Notes: generated from the sequence alone by a model not told the origin. A DNA stretch of 64,000 nt from Caballeronia temeraria (GCF_001544795.2 NZ_FCOI02000016.1:62001-126000), one strand, 5' to 3'. Counted from the first letter of the stretch, positions 23,556-32,666 are shown. Made by a program: numbers and translations.

Positions 23556-24623
23556 ATGACCGAACCGATCACGCCCGCTTCCGCGCCCAGTCCGGCGCAT
23601 CGCGTCCTGCCGCGCAAATCCGCGCGTCTCATCGGCGGATTGATCGCTTTCAACGTGCTCGCGTGGCTCTGGGCGCTTCTCGCGTTCCGTCACTATCCGC
23701 TGCTGCTTGGCACGTCCTTGCTCGCGTATTCGCTCGGCTTGCGCCATGCCGTCGATGCCGACCACATCGCCGCCATCGACAACGTCACGCGCAAGCTGAT
23801 GCACGAAGGCAAGCGCCCGCTCTTCGCCGGCTTCTTCTTCTCGCTCGGGCATTCGACGATCGTCGTCGCGGCCACCGCGCTCATCGCCGCAACCGCGATG
23901 GCCGTGCAGGGCCGGTTCGCCGGCTATCGCGAGATCGGCGGGATCATCGGCACGTCGGTGTCGTCGCTCTTCTTGTTCGCGATCGCCGCGATGAACCTCT
24001 TCGTGCTGCGCGGCGTGTGGCGCGCCTTCCGGCGCGTGCGCCGTGGCGAAGCCTGCCGCGACGAGGACATCGACCTGCTCGCGGCCGGCGGCGGTCCGCT
24101 CGCGCGCATCGCGCGGCCGCTCTTCAGGCTGATCGGCAAAAGCTGGCACATGTATCCGCTCGGCTTTCTGTTCGGCCTCGGCTTCGACACGGCGAGCGAA
24201 ATCGGGCTGATGGGCATCGCGGCGGCCGAGGCGGCGCGCGGCATGCCGGTCTGGTCGATTCTCGTGTTTCCGGCGCTGTTCACGGCGGGCATGTCGCTCA
24301 TCGATACCGTCGACAGCCTGCTCATGACCGGCGCCTACGGCTGGGCGTTCATGAAGCCGATACGCAAGCTCTACTACAACCTCACCGTCACGCTCGTGTC
24401 GGTGCTGATCGCGGTGCTGGTGGGCGGCATCGAGGCGCTCGGACTGATCGCGGACCGGCTGCAACTGAAGGGCGGACTGTGGGACGTGGCCGCGTCGCTC
24501 TCCGAGCACCTCGGGATGCTCGGCTACGGCATCGTCGCGATCTTCGTCGCGTGCTGGATCGTCTCCCTACTCATCTACAAGTGGCGCGGTTACGAGTCGC
24601 TCGACGGCGGCATCGTCCGTTAA
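23556..24623 (+). CDS. HoxN/HupN/NixA-type nickel/cobalt permease
   Basis: NiCoT family inner-membrane permease of 355 aa with about 8 membrane spans. The family signature is present: RHAVDADHIAAIDNVTR (about 63-79, H-x4-D-H), and later FFFSLGHSTIVV, FGLGFDTASEIGLM and FPALFTAGMSLIDTVD. It imports Ni2+ or Co2+ at low capacity and high affinity. No urease, hydrogenase or cobalamin gene lies near, and no metal-responsive regulator or riboswitch is visible, so the metal is undecided. The chosen ATG lacks a good ribosome-binding site. The next gene is 80 bp downstream. Confidence 0.92.
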   Translation: MTEPITPASAPSPAHRVLPRKSARLIGGLIAFNVLAWLWALLAFRHYPLLLGTSLLAYSLGLRHAVDADHIAAIDNVTRKLMHEGKRPLFAGFFFSLGHSTIVVAATALIAATAMAVQGRFAGYREIGGIIGTSVSSLFLFAIAAMNLFVLRGVWRAFRRVRRGEACRDEDIDLLAAGGGPLARIARPLFRLIGKSWHMYPLGFLFGLGFDTASEIGLMGIAAAEAARGMPVWSILVFPALFTAGMSLIDTVDSLLMTGAYGWAFMKPIRKLYYNLTVTLVSVLIAVLVGGIEALGLIADRLQLKGGLWDVAASLSEHLGMLGYGIVAIFVACWIVSLLIYKWRGYESLDGGIVR

Positions 24624-24703
24624 CCCGGGCATTCTTCCTGCTTGGCAGTTCCGCCAGCCGCTCATCCACATCCCGTATCGAGCGGCGTACAGGGAGAACG
24701 ATC

Positions 24704-25561
24704 ATGAACGAGCCGCAAGCCGGCGCGGACTCGCCGCACCTCGATAGCGCCGAGCAGGAGCAGGCCGCCGAGCATTCCGCGCCGCATCCGCTCGTCATCC
24801 ACGAGATCGTGCGCGAGGAGGGCGAAGTCGCGATGGAGCGCACTTTCGCCGCGCTGATGTGGTCCGCGCTCGCCGCCGGGCTCTCGATGGGTTTTTCCTT
24901 TCTCGTCCAGTCGATTCTCGAAAGCGCGCTGCCGGAGACGCGCTGGCGCGGCCTGATATCGAGCTTCGGCTACACGATCGGCTTCGTCTTCGTGATTCTC
25001 GGGCGTCAGCAGCTCTTCACCGAAAGCACGCTGACGGCGGTGCTGCCCGTGCTCACGCGCCGCAATCTCACGACCTTGTTCAAGGCGCTGCGGGTCTGGG
25101 CGATCGTGCTGTTCTTCAACCTCGTCGGCACGACGATATTCGCAGGCATCCTGCAGATTCGAGGCGTGTTCTCGCCGGAAGTCAGCGAGGCGTTCGCCAA
25201 AGTCGCGATGACGCCGCTCTCCGCCGACTTCGGCGTGACCGTCGTGCGCGGCGTGTTCTCGGGCTGGCTCATCGCGCTGATGGTGTGGCTCTTGCCAAGC
25301 GCGCGCTCGGCGCGGCTCCTCACGGTCCTGCTCGTGACCTACACGGTCGCCGTGAGCAAGCTCACGCACGTGATCGCCGGATCGGTCGAAGCGGCGTACG
25401 CGGTGATGATCGGCGCGGCGGGCGTCTCCGACTACTTCTTCGTGTTCCTCGTGCCGACGTTCATCGGCAATGTGATCGGCGGCGTGTCGCTCGTCGCGAT
25501 CATCAATCATGCGGCGATCGCGCCGGAAATCACGGGCGCGGCGCAGGATCGCCGCAACTAG
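24704..25561 (+). CDS. Formate/nitrite transporter family protein (YfdC-like)
   Basis: FNT family channel-like protein of 285 aa with about 6 membrane spans. An acidic, polar N-terminal extension (about 1-35) precedes HEIVREEGEVAMERTFAAL, which is the usual opening of the YfdC subgroup. Later features include FGYTIGFVFVILGRQQLFTE (about 86-105), NLVGTTIFAGILQ and FIGNVIGGVSLVAIINHA at the end. The cargo of YfdC-type proteins is not established. GGGAGA precedes the ATG. Same strand as the nickel permease, 80 bp apart, possibly one transcript. Confidence 0.88.
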   Translation: MNEPQAGADSPHLDSAEQEQAAEHSAPHPLVIHEIVREEGEVAMERTFAALMWSALAAGLSMGFSFLVQSILESALPETRWRGLISSFGYTIGFVFVILGRQQLFTESTLTAVLPVLTRRNLTTLFKALRVWAIVLFFNLVGTTIFAGILQIRGVFSPEVSEAFAKVAMTPLSADFGVTVVRGVFSGWLIALMVWLLPSARSARLLTVLLVTYTVAVSKLTHVIAGSVEAAYAVMIGAAGVSDYFFVFLVPTFIGNVIGGVSLVAIINHAAIAPEITGAAQDRRN

Positions 25562-25574
25562 ACACGCGCGCGCA

Positions 25575-25901
25575 TCACTTGTTGTTGCCCGCGCCGGTGC
25601 CGTACAGACCGTTGTTGAAGCCGCCGCTGCCGTCCGGCTTGTGATCCTTGCCGGCGGTGGCGGCGCGGCCCTGCGCGGCATCCTTCGATTGCGGCTTTTG
25701 CGATTCGACGAGCGCTGAACCCGATGGATTCGCGCGCGAAGTCGAATCCGACTGACGGTTGTCCTGACTCTGGGACCCGCCGCCGTTCGTGATCTGCGCG
25801 ACGCCGTACGTGCTGAACGTCGCGACGAGGCCGGCGACGACCGCGTTCGCGAGCATCGGCCAGCGCATCTCGCGCGCGTGGTCGTGACGATGAATGAACA
25901 T
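25575..25901 (-). CDS. Small exported or membrane-anchored hypothetical protein (108 aa)
   Basis: Starts MFIHRHDHAREMRWPM after GGGAG. One hydrophobic segment (about 15-37: MLANAVVAGLVATFSTYGVA) is followed by a polar, Ser/Gln/Asn/Gly-rich tail that looks disordered (NGGGSQSQDNRQSD, GGFNNGLYGTGAGNNK). Probably an uncleaved anchor with a periplasmic tail. No family recognised. Convergent with the FNT gene, 13 bp apart. Confidence 0.6.
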   Translation of the reverse strand: MFIHRHDHAREMRWPMLANAVVAGLVATFSTYGVAQITNGGGSQSQDNRQSDSTSRANPSGSALVESQKPQSKDAAQGRAATAGKDHKPDGSGGFNNGLYGTGAGNNK

Positions 25902-26068
25902 GAGAACTCCCGGCATGATCGAAAGACTAGCTTTCGAGCATGAACGGTGCCTGACGGCGCGGGCCGTGAATCGTCGAGTGTTCGATGATTCGTCGCACGC
26001 CCGGCTCGTCGCGAAACGCGGGCGTGAACGTAGGATTCGCGCCGTGGCGCGAGCGGCGAAAGCGGGGA

Positions 26069-26374
26069 TTAGGCCGCTTTCGCCCAAAGCCTGTTGGTCG
26101 ACCTCCTGCGGCTGCCTGAGCCGTCGCGCGGGCCGCTGTCGACCGTATCGAGCGCGATGCGCAGCGCCTCGATGCGTTGCTTCTGCGCCGGCACGAGCGC
26201 GTAGCCCTTCAGCACGGCCGTGAGCCGCTCGCGCCAGTACTCGACGTTGAGCGTGCCGGATGATTGCTTGTGCATCGTGCGGAGTTGCGCGACTGCGCGT
26301 TCGATATGCTGAAGCTCGACGTCCGCCATCGCCGAGGGCAGCAGGCTGCCCTTGGTCTCGGTCTTTTTCTTCAT
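26069..26374 (-). CDS. Conserved hypothetical protein (101 aa)
   Basis: Basic N-terminus MKKKTETKGSLLPSAMADVE, then a helical region with VELQHIERAVAQLRTM, VEYWRERLTAVLKGYALVPA and KQRIEALRIALDTVD, ending in a basic Ser/Arg tail. The helices are amphipathic and likely to associate. An ATG 8 codons upstream is possible; the chosen one has GAGGAAG 9 bp before it. No family recognised. The next 300 bp upstream hold nothing I can support. Confidence 0.6.
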   Translation of the reverse strand: MKKKTETKGSLLPSAMADVELQHIERAVAQLRTMHKQSSGTLNVEYWRERLTAVLKGYALVPAQKQRIEALRIALDTVDSGPRDGSGSRRRSTNRLWAKAA

Positions 26375-26671
26375 TTTTCTGGTCTTCCTCTCGGCCATGC
26401 GACACCCGGTCCGGACATCGGACGCGTGCGCCGTTCAGGCACCCCGTTCACCCGCGCATTTTTTTGTACGTCGGCGGGTGGCCCTTGCTCTTTTCTTCGG
26501 ATGACCGACCGTTTCCCGTCTCAGCGGGTTGGATCGTTAGCAAAAATGTACGCAACGCGGGCCTGCTGGCTCCGTCTGTCATCGCACATTCATGTGAGAG
26601 CAACGCGGGAATTTCGATGTTGCGCCGCGCCAGGGCGGCGCGGGCCGATTGGAATCAACGCGAAACGATGC

Positions 26672-26962
26672 CTAGTCGTCGCTCGCGGCGCCCGCTTTTG
26701 CCGTGCGTTTGCCGCTGCGGCCGATCTGCTCTTCCATCGCGAGATCGAGCTTGCTGACCTTGCGAGGCTTGGCCGGATCGCGCGCATTGACGAACGCGAC
26801 GAAGTCGTCCATGGGCATCGGATCGCAGAGTTTTTTCGAGCCTTCGGGCGAACGCTCGGCGAGATAGAAGTAACCGCCCGGCATCGATATGGCAGCGTAG
26901 TTCGCGTTGCCGCTGCGCGTCTTGAGCCGCTCCACGGCGCTGATGGCTTTGGTCGAGCGCAT
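26672..26962 (-). CDS. Conserved hypothetical protein (96 aa)
   Basis: Begins MRSTKAISAVERLKTRSGNA. A strand-helix pattern (NYAAISMPGGYFYLAERSP, DPMPMDDFVAFVNARDPAKP) suggests a small alpha/beta domain; the C-terminus is basic. No family recognised. It starts 12 bp after the lipoprotein gene on the same strand, so they form a two-gene unit. Confidence 0.65.
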   Translation of the reverse strand: MRSTKAISAVERLKTRSGNANYAAISMPGGYFYLAERSPEGSKKLCDPMPMDDFVAFVNARDPAKPRKVSKLDLAMEEQIGRSGKRTAKAGAASDD

Positions 26963-26974
26963 GTTCGTGCCTGC

Positions 26975-27340
26975 TTATTTCTGCGGTTCGTCGTGCGCGG
27001 TCGCGTCTGCCGGCGCGCATTTCTTGCCCGCGCCTTCGATCCACAGATTCGACGGATGACGCTCGCCCGGGTAGAACCGGTACGTGGTCTCGCCGTTGTC
27101 GTAACGGACCTTGATCACGTTCGAGTCGCCGAATTCGAGCATCACGCCTTGCGGAATGGACGTCTGCTGGTACTGGGCGTCGTGCTTTTTCGCTTCGCCG
27201 GCGATGCATTGCACGATGCCGTTCACCTTGTTCTCCGTCGACGACTTCTCGACTTCGGGTTGTCCCGCGTCTTCGTTATGAAACTGGGCGCAAGCGGCGA
27301 AAAGCACAGGCAACGCGAGCGCCGCGGCGAATTTTTTCAT
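26975..27340 (-). CDS. Small lipoprotein (121 aa)
   Basis: Starts MKKFAAALALPVLFAAC, a lipoprotein signal peptide with lipobox LFAAC (Cys about 17). An ATG four codons earlier is less likely because the chosen start has GGGAA at a good distance. The mature protein has KVNGIVQCIAGEAKKHDAQY, MLEFGDSNVIKVRYDNGETTYRFYPGE and a second Cys near the end that may pair with the one in the VQCIA segment. Probably outer-membrane or periplasm-facing. No family recognised. Confidence 0.75.
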   Translation of the reverse strand: MKKFAAALALPVLFAACAQFHNEDAGQPEVEKSSTENKVNGIVQCIAGEAKKHDAQYQQTSIPQGVMLEFGDSNVIKVRYDNGETTYRFYPGERHPSNLWIEGAGKKCAPADATAHDEPQK

Positions 27341-27468
27341 GGTGTTTCCCATTTGATTTGCTGGGTGCCGAACACGACATTAGAGCACAAGCCCTTTACA
27401 GACCGGTCAGGTTCGCGGGGATACGCACCGGTCGATGCAGCAAGGCCCGCGCCCGCATGCGCGCCCCG

Positions 27469-29172
27469 TCACGCGTCGGGCGGCACGCCGAGCAGCGGCA
27501 ACGTCCCGCCGACAATGCCCGAAAACACCGGCCCGGCCACCGTGCCGCCGTAGTACGTGCCGCCCGTGGGCTCGTCGATCATGACGGCGACGATCACGCG
27601 CGGATCGCTCATCGGCGCGATGCCGACGAACGACGCGCGATACTTGTTCGCCGCATACGAACGCCCGACCTGCTTGCGCGCGGTGCCCGTCTTGCCGCCG
27701 ACGCGATAGCCTTCGACTGCCGCCGCGCGTCCGGTGCCGTGGTCGCCCGTCGCGTTTTCGAGCATGTCGCGCACGGCTTTCGCGGTCGCGGGCTTCGTCA
27801 CCTGTACGGATTCGCGGCGCGTTTCGCCGTGAATCAGCGTGGCGGGATGAAAGCGCCCGTCGCCGGCATACGCCGTGTAGATCTGCGCGATCTGCACGAG
27901 CGAGAGCGACAGGCCGTAGCCGTAGGCCATCGTCGCCTGCTCGATCGGCTTCCAGCGCTCGGGCGCGCGCAGCCGGCCGGTCGCGGCGCCGGGAAAGGTC
28001 AGTTCGGGCGCGCGGCCGATGCCGTATTCGCGGTACTTGTCCCAGATCGTCTGCGCGGGAATCTGCAGCGCGAGTTTCGTCAGCGCGACGTTGCTCGACA
28101 TCTGCACCGCCTGCGCCACGGTGATGACGCCGTGGTTCGACGTGTCGTGAATCACGTTCGGGCCGAGCTTGAACGTGCCCGGCGATGTGTCGATGCGCGT
28201 GTCCGGCCGCACGCGGCCGAGATCGATCGACAGCGCGGCGACGAGCGGCTTGATCGTCGAGCCCGGTTCGAAGGTGTCGGTGAGCGCGCGGTTGCGCAAC
28301 TGCTCGCCGGTGAGGCGCGAGCGGTCGTTCGGATCGAAGCTCGGATAATTGGCGAGCGCAAGCACTTCGCCGCTCTTCGCATCGAGCACGACGACGCTGC
28401 CCGCGCGCGCCTTGTGCTTCGCGATCGCCGCTTTCAGTTGCGAGTTCGCGAGCTGCTGGATGCGCCGGTCGATCGTCAGTTGAATGGTTTCGCCGTTCTG
28501 CGGCATGGCCGGCTCGCCGATCTGCGAGACGACGCGCCCGAGCCGGTCGCGGATCACTTCGCGCTGGCCGGCTGCGCCCGTGAGACGCGCATCGGCGGCA
28601 AGCTCGACGCCTTCCTGCCCGTGATCCTCGTTGTTCGTGAACCCGACGATATGCACCGCCGATTCGCCTTCGGGATAAAAACGCTTCGTGTCCGGTACGA
28701 GCGTGATGCCCGCGCGCCCGATCGTCGCGATGCGCTCGGCCGTTTCCGCTTCCACCTGACGTTTGAGCAGGACGAACGTGCGACTTCCGTCGATACGCCG
28801 CTGCAAGTCGCGTGGAGGCATGTCGAGCAGGCGCGCGATCTCGTTGCCGTGATCGCCGTCGAAGAGCTTCGGCGTCGCCCAGACTTCGTACGTCGCGAGG
28901 CTCACGGCGAGCATTGCGCCATTGCGATCGACGATGCGACCGCGCGTCGCGGAGAGCGCGAGCGTGCGCTGATAGCGCTTCTGACCTTCGCCGATATAGA
29001 ACTTGTGGTCGATGACCTGCACCCACAGCGCGCGCCCCGCGAGCGCGAGAAACGCCGCCGTCACGCCGATCACGACGAGGCGCGAGCGCCATGCCGGCAG
29101 CGCTGTCGCCAGCACCGTGCTGCGGTGATGCGTCTGGAAATCGCTGCCGCCGCGTGTCTTCTTCTTGAACAT
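27469..29172 (-). CDS. FtsI/PBP3-type peptidoglycan D,D-transpeptidase, stand-alone paralogue
   Basis: Class B penicillin-binding protein of 567 aa. A short cytoplasmic tail, one membrane anchor (about 32-50), a pedestal domain (about 70-230: RGRIVDRNGAMLAVSL is the conserved start) and the transpeptidase domain follow. Catalytic motifs are intact: S-x-x-K as STIK (Ser 305), S-x-N as SSN, and KTG starting at Lys 494. It cross-links septal or side-wall peptidoglycan in the periplasm. Canonical ftsI sits in the mraZ-ftsL-murE cluster; here the neighbours are nat and a lipoprotein gene, so this is an extra copy. The catalytic motifs are complete, so it is probably active. Confidence 0.9.
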   Translation of the reverse strand: MFKKKTRGGSDFQTHHRSTVLATALPAWRSRLVVIGVTAAFLALAGRALWVQVIDHKFYIGEGQKRYQRTLALSATRGRIVDRNGAMLAVSLATYEVWATPKLFDGDHGNEIARLLDMPPRDLQRRIDGSRTFVLLKRQVEAETAERIATIGRAGITLVPDTKRFYPEGESAVHIVGFTNNEDHGQEGVELAADARLTGAAGQREVIRDRLGRVVSQIGEPAMPQNGETIQLTIDRRIQQLANSQLKAAIAKHKARAGSVVVLDAKSGEVLALANYPSFDPNDRSRLTGEQLRNRALTDTFEPGSTIKPLVAALSIDLGRVRPDTRIDTSPGTFKLGPNVIHDTSNHGVITVAQAVQMSSNVALTKLALQIPAQTIWDKYREYGIGRAPELTFPGAATGRLRAPERWKPIEQATMAYGYGLSLSLVQIAQIYTAYAGDGRFHPATLIHGETRRESVQVTKPATAKAVRDMLENATGDHGTGRAAAVEGYRVGGKTGTARKQVGRSYAANKYRASFVGIAPMSDPRVIVAVMIDEPTGGTYYGGTVAGPVFSGIVGGTLPLLGVPPDA

Positions 29173-29185
29173 CGTGGTCTTGTGA

Positions 29186-30031
29186 TTAAGCTTGGTTGGG
29201 CAGACGGGCGAGCGCGGCGTCGAGTTCGGCGCTATCGGGCAGACGAATGCCGAGCTCGCTTTCGAGTACGCGGCGCAGGCCGGCCACGCCATCGAGCTCG
29301 CGATGATCGCTGCCTTCGCGTTCGTCGTGCGCCGAGAATCGCCGGTTGAAGAGACCGTAGCGCTTGCCCGGCGCGAGACGCGCGGCGAGCAGGTTGTGCA
29401 CGAAAACCGACTGCGGGTAAGTGGACACGAAATGGTTGGCCATCTCGTAGTCGGCGTCATACTGCGGATCGAGGTCGAAGCGATAGACGTTCGTCCACGT
29501 GCCGTTCACGAGCGCCTGCAGGAGGTAGGCTTGCGGCTCGCCGCTGGCGTCTTCGAGACGGAACGCGCCGTGCGGCGTGATCTGCTCGAGGCCCGTCTGG
29601 AGCACGAGCGGCGCGGACAGCGTCATGCCGCCGAAGCCGACATCGGCGACGAACGTGCCTTCGTCGAGATCGACGAGCAGCAGCATGTGCGTGCGCGGCG
29701 GCATGTCCGGCGCTTCACGGCCCCACAGGACGCGGCCCGCGAAGCTGCGCACGCGAAAACCGAGCGTCTGCAGTACGCTGCGAAAAAGCCGGTTTTGTTC
29801 GAAGCAGTAGCCGCCGCGCTTGTCGGTGACGAGCTTGCGCTGGACCGATTCCAGATCGAGCCTGACCGGACGGCCGATGAGCACGTCGAGATTTTCGAAG
29901 GGAATGGCCTGAGGATGCAGCAGATGCAGCGCGCGCAGCGTGTCGAGCGTCGGTGCGGGCCGCGCCGGTCCGGAAAAACCGATGCGCTCGAAATAAGCCG
30001 CGAGGTCGATGGAGGTGTCGTGTGCGTTCAT
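29186..30031 (-). CDS. nat: Arylamine N-acetyltransferase
   Basis: NAT of 281 aa that moves acetyl from acetyl-CoA to arylamines, hydrazines or related amines. The catalytic triad is visible: Cys 76 in RGGYCFEQN, His 116 in RTHMLLLV and Asp 131 in ADVGFGG. FENLDVLIGRPVRLDL (about 45-60) is also diagnostic. 13 bp upstream of the FtsI-like gene on the same strand, so possibly co-transcribed, though no functional link is known. Divergent from zwf. Confidence 0.95.
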   Translation of the reverse strand: MNAHDTSIDLAAYFERIGFSGPARPAPTLDTLRALHLLHPQAIPFENLDVLIGRPVRLDLESVQRKLVTDKRGGYCFEQNRLFRSVLQTLGFRVRSFAGRVLWGREAPDMPPRTHMLLLVDLDEGTFVADVGFGGMTLSAPLVLQTGLEQITPHGAFRLEDASGEPQAYLLQALVNGTWTNVYRFDLDPQYDADYEMANHFVSTYPQSVFVHNLLAARLAPGKRYGLFNRRFSAHDEREGSDHRELDGVAGLRRVLESELGIRLPDSAELDAALARLPNQA

Positions 30032-30098
30032 GTGTGGTCCAGGCTTCGTAAGCGTCGATATCGCAATGTCCGCGGGCGCAGTCGCCAGGCGCGCATAT

Positions 30099-30128
30099 TT
30101 TACGACACGTAAGGTTAAAAATTACAAA
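30099..30128 (+). promoter_or_regulatory. nat-zwf divergent control region with palindrome
   Basis: TTTACG (30099-30104), 18-bp spacer and TACAAA (30123-30128) face zwf. The 13-bp palindrome TTACGACACGTAA at 30100-30112 overlaps the -35. Weaker promoter-like boxes occur on the other strand. The palindrome is a plausible operator, regulator unknown. Confidence 0.4.
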
Positions 30129-30238
30129 ATGCATACGTTTATCGATGCGCGAGCTTGCGATGCGTCGTTCGAATGAACTGTGCCGCGTCGATGAGGGTCT
30201 TTCCAGGTTCACGCGCAAATGACAAGGGGCGACACGCC

Positions 30239-31804
30239 ATGCCGAAAGAATCGAACGAAGCGAATCAGTCGAATCAATCGAATCAAACGAACCCGGCGAG
30301 CGCGACCTGCGCCGGCAAGCATCCCGCGCCGCCGTGCACGCTCGTGATCTTCGGAGCGGGCGGCGATCTCACCAAGCGGCTGTTGATGCCGTCGCTCTAC
30401 AACCTGTCCGCCGACAAGCTGCTCGACGACGGCATGGAAATCATCGGCGTGAATCATGGCGAGCGCGAGACGTCGGACTGGCGCGACGAACTCACACAGT
30501 CGCTGCGCACCTTCGCCGCCGACAAGGCCGCGACGTTCCACACCTCACAACTGAACGAGGACGCCTGGAACTGGGTCGTCGGGCGGCTCGAGTATTTCCC
30601 CGGCGAGTTCGAGGAAGACGAAACTTTCGCGCGGCTCAAGGCACGGCTCGCGAAGGCGAAGTCCGGCAATGTCGTGTTCTATCTCGCGGTCGGTGCGCGC
30701 TTTTTCCAGCCGATCATCGAGCATCTCGGTGCGGCGGGCATGCTCGAAGAGAAAGACGGCAACTTCCGGCGGCTCGTCATCGAGAAGCCGTTCGGCAGCG
30801 ATCTGGCGTCGGCGCAGGAACTCAATCGCTGCATCCTCAAGTACGCGGATGAATCGCAGGCGTATCGCATCGACCATTTTCTCGGCAAGGACACGGTCCA
30901 GAGCATTCTCGCCGTGCGCTTCGCCAACGCGATGTTCGAGCCCGTCTGGCGGCGCGAGTACATCGACAACGTGCAGATCACGGCGGCGGAGACGATCGGC
31001 GTGGAAGGGCGCGGCAAGTTCTACGAGCAGACGGGCGCGTTCCGCGACATGCTGCCGAATCACCTGTTCCAGTTGCTCGGCATGGTGGCGATGGAGCCGC
31101 CGAATTCCTTCGATGCCGAATCCGTGCGCGACCGAAAAGCCGAAGTCTTCGATGCGATCCGCCCGCTCACCGCCAACGATGTCGTGCTCGGCCAGTACGA
31201 AGCCGGACCGGCCGGGCCGGGCTACAAGGACGAACCGGGCGTCGCGAAGGACAGCCGCACGGAAACCTACGCCGCGGCGCGCGTGTATGTCGAAAACTGG
31301 CGTTGGGCGGGCGTGCCGTTCTATCTGCGCACAGGCAAGCGTCTGACCGAGCGGCGCACCGAGATTTCGGTGCAAATGAAGGCGGTGCCGTTTCTGCTGT
31401 TCCGCGATACGCCCGTCGATGCACTCACGCCGAATGTGTTCACGCTGCGCATCGATCCGGCGCACGGCACGAGCTTCGACTTCAACGTGAAAGTGCCGGG
31501 ACCGGTGATGCAGATCGGCAAGGTGCGCTCGGCGTTCAACTACGCGGATTTCTTCGCCGAGCGCGCGAATGTCGGCTACGAGACGCTGCTCTACGACTGC
31601 ATGCTCGGCGACGCCACGCTTTTCCAGCGCGCGGACAGCATCGAGACGGCGTGGGCGGCGGTCGATCATGTGTTGCATCCGGACAGCCCGCTTCCTGTGC
31701 GCGGCTATGCGGCGGGCAGCGCGGGGCCGGCGGAAGCGGATCAACTGCTTGCGGACGATGGCCGCACGTGGCGCGCGCTGACGGACCCGCACAAGAAGGA
31801 CTGA
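30239..31804 (+). CDS. zwf: Glucose-6-phosphate 1-dehydrogenase
   Basis: Protein of 521 aa that oxidises glucose 6-phosphate to 6-phosphogluconolactone. The nucleotide-binding motif FGAGGDLTKRLL (about 38-49) and the substrate motif RIDHFLGKD (about 210-217) are intact; GVEGRGKFYEQTGAFRDM and FYLRTGKRL follow. The N-terminal ~30 residues are an unusual low-complexity stretch with repeated Asn-Gln-Ser units (NQSNQSNQTN) made by near-repeats of the codon triplet 'tcgaatcaa'. Start chosen at the ATG after AAGGGG; an in-frame ATG 28 codons earlier is not supported. First gene of a three-gene unit with a glucokinase-like and a HAD gene. Confidence 0.95.
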   Translation: MPKESNEANQSNQSNQTNPASATCAGKHPAPPCTLVIFGAGGDLTKRLLMPSLYNLSADKLLDDGMEIIGVNHGERETSDWRDELTQSLRTFAADKAATFHTSQLNEDAWNWVVGRLEYFPGEFEEDETFARLKARLAKAKSGNVVFYLAVGARFFQPIIEHLGAAGMLEEKDGNFRRLVIEKPFGSDLASAQELNRCILKYADESQAYRIDHFLGKDTVQSILAVRFANAMFEPVWRREYIDNVQITAAETIGVEGRGKFYEQTGAFRDMLPNHLFQLLGMVAMEPPNSFDAESVRDRKAEVFDAIRPLTANDVVLGQYEAGPAGPGYKDEPGVAKDSRTETYAAARVYVENWRWAGVPFYLRTGKRLTERRTEISVQMKAVPFLLFRDTPVDALTPNVFTLRIDPAHGTSFDFNVKVPGPVMQIGKVRSAFNYADFFAERANVGYETLLYDCMLGDATLFQRADSIETAWAAVDHVLHPDSPLPVRGYAAGSAGPAEADQLLADDGRTWRALTDPHKKD

Positions 31805-31844
31805 ACTCATCCGAAACACAACGCCAACCAAAAGGACAACGAAG

Positions 31845-32666
31845 ATGAGCACAGAATCCAGAGCCAAACAGAAGACGCATGTTTCGGCCGACAAACTCGC
31901 GATCAAGGCGGAACGCATTCTCGCGATCGATATCGGCGGGACCGGGCTGAAGGCGGCCATCATCTCGGAGGACGGCGAGATGAAGAGCGACCGCCTGCGC
32001 GTGGCGACGCCGCATCCGGCGAAGCCCGACGTGGTCGTCGAGACGCTGATTCAACTGATCGCGCCGATTGTCGCGGAGCCGCCGACGCACATTTCCATCG
32101 GCTTTCCGGGCGTCGTGCGCGACAACGTCGTGCTGACCGCGCCGAATCTCGGCACGCCGGCCTGGCGCGGCGTGCCGCTCGCGCAACTGATCGCCGAACG
32201 CCTCGGCAACGTGCCCGCGCGTATGATCAACGACGCCGAAATGCAAGGACTCGCGGCGATCGAAGGACGTGGCATCGAGATGGTGCTGACGCTCGGCACG
32301 GGCGCGGGCACGGCGCTCTTTCGCGATGGCGAGCTGATGCCGCATCTGGAGCTCGCGCATCATCCGGTTGCGAAGGACAAGACCTACGACGAGTACGTCG
32401 GCAACGCGGCGCGCGAGAAGGCGGGCAAGAAGCGCTGGAGCCGGCGGGTGGAGAAGATCATCGGCATCCTGGCGACGCTGACGAACTACGACAAGCTCTG
32501 GATCGGCGGCGGCAATGCGACGCATATCAAGTTCAAGCTGCCGGATAACGTGGCGATCGTGTCGAATGCGGCGGGCATCGAGGGCGGCGCGCGGCTGTGG
32601 CATCCGCGTTCCGTGCGCGAGACGCGCCAGTTGCCGCACTTCAATCAGCGGGAAGGGGCGCACTGA
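31845..32666 (+). CDS. Polyphosphate glucokinase-like ROK kinase
   Basis: ROK-type sugar kinase of 273 aa. The phosphate-binding motif is AIDIGGTGLKA (about 27-37), followed by GFPGVV (about 88-93), the catalytic-base region INDAEMQGLA (about 128-137) and LTLGTGAGTALF (about 147-158). The layout matches PPGK proteins, which phosphorylate glucose with polyphosphate or ATP, but polyphosphate use cannot be shown from sequence. Position right after zwf fits supply of glucose 6-phosphate. Its stop and the next start share one base (TGATG). Confidence 0.85.
   Translation: MSTESRAKQKTHVSADKLAIKAERILAIDIGGTGLKAAIISEDGEMKSDRLRVATPHPAKPDVVVETLIQLIAPIVAEPPTHISIGFPGVVRDNVVLTAPNLGTPAWRGVPLAQLIAERLGNVPARMINDAEMQGLAAIEGRGIEMVLTLGTGAGTALFRDGELMPHLELAHHPVAKDKTYDEYVGNAAREKAGKKRWSRRVEKIIGILATLTNYDKLWIGGGNATHIKFKLPDNVAIVSNAAGIEGGARLWHPRSVRETRQLPHFNQREGAH

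Noticed and set aside
30105..30125. HexR-type site before zwf
   Set aside because: GTAA-N9-TTAC half-sites are present but the spacing differs from the HexR consensus as I know it, so a HexR site was not called.
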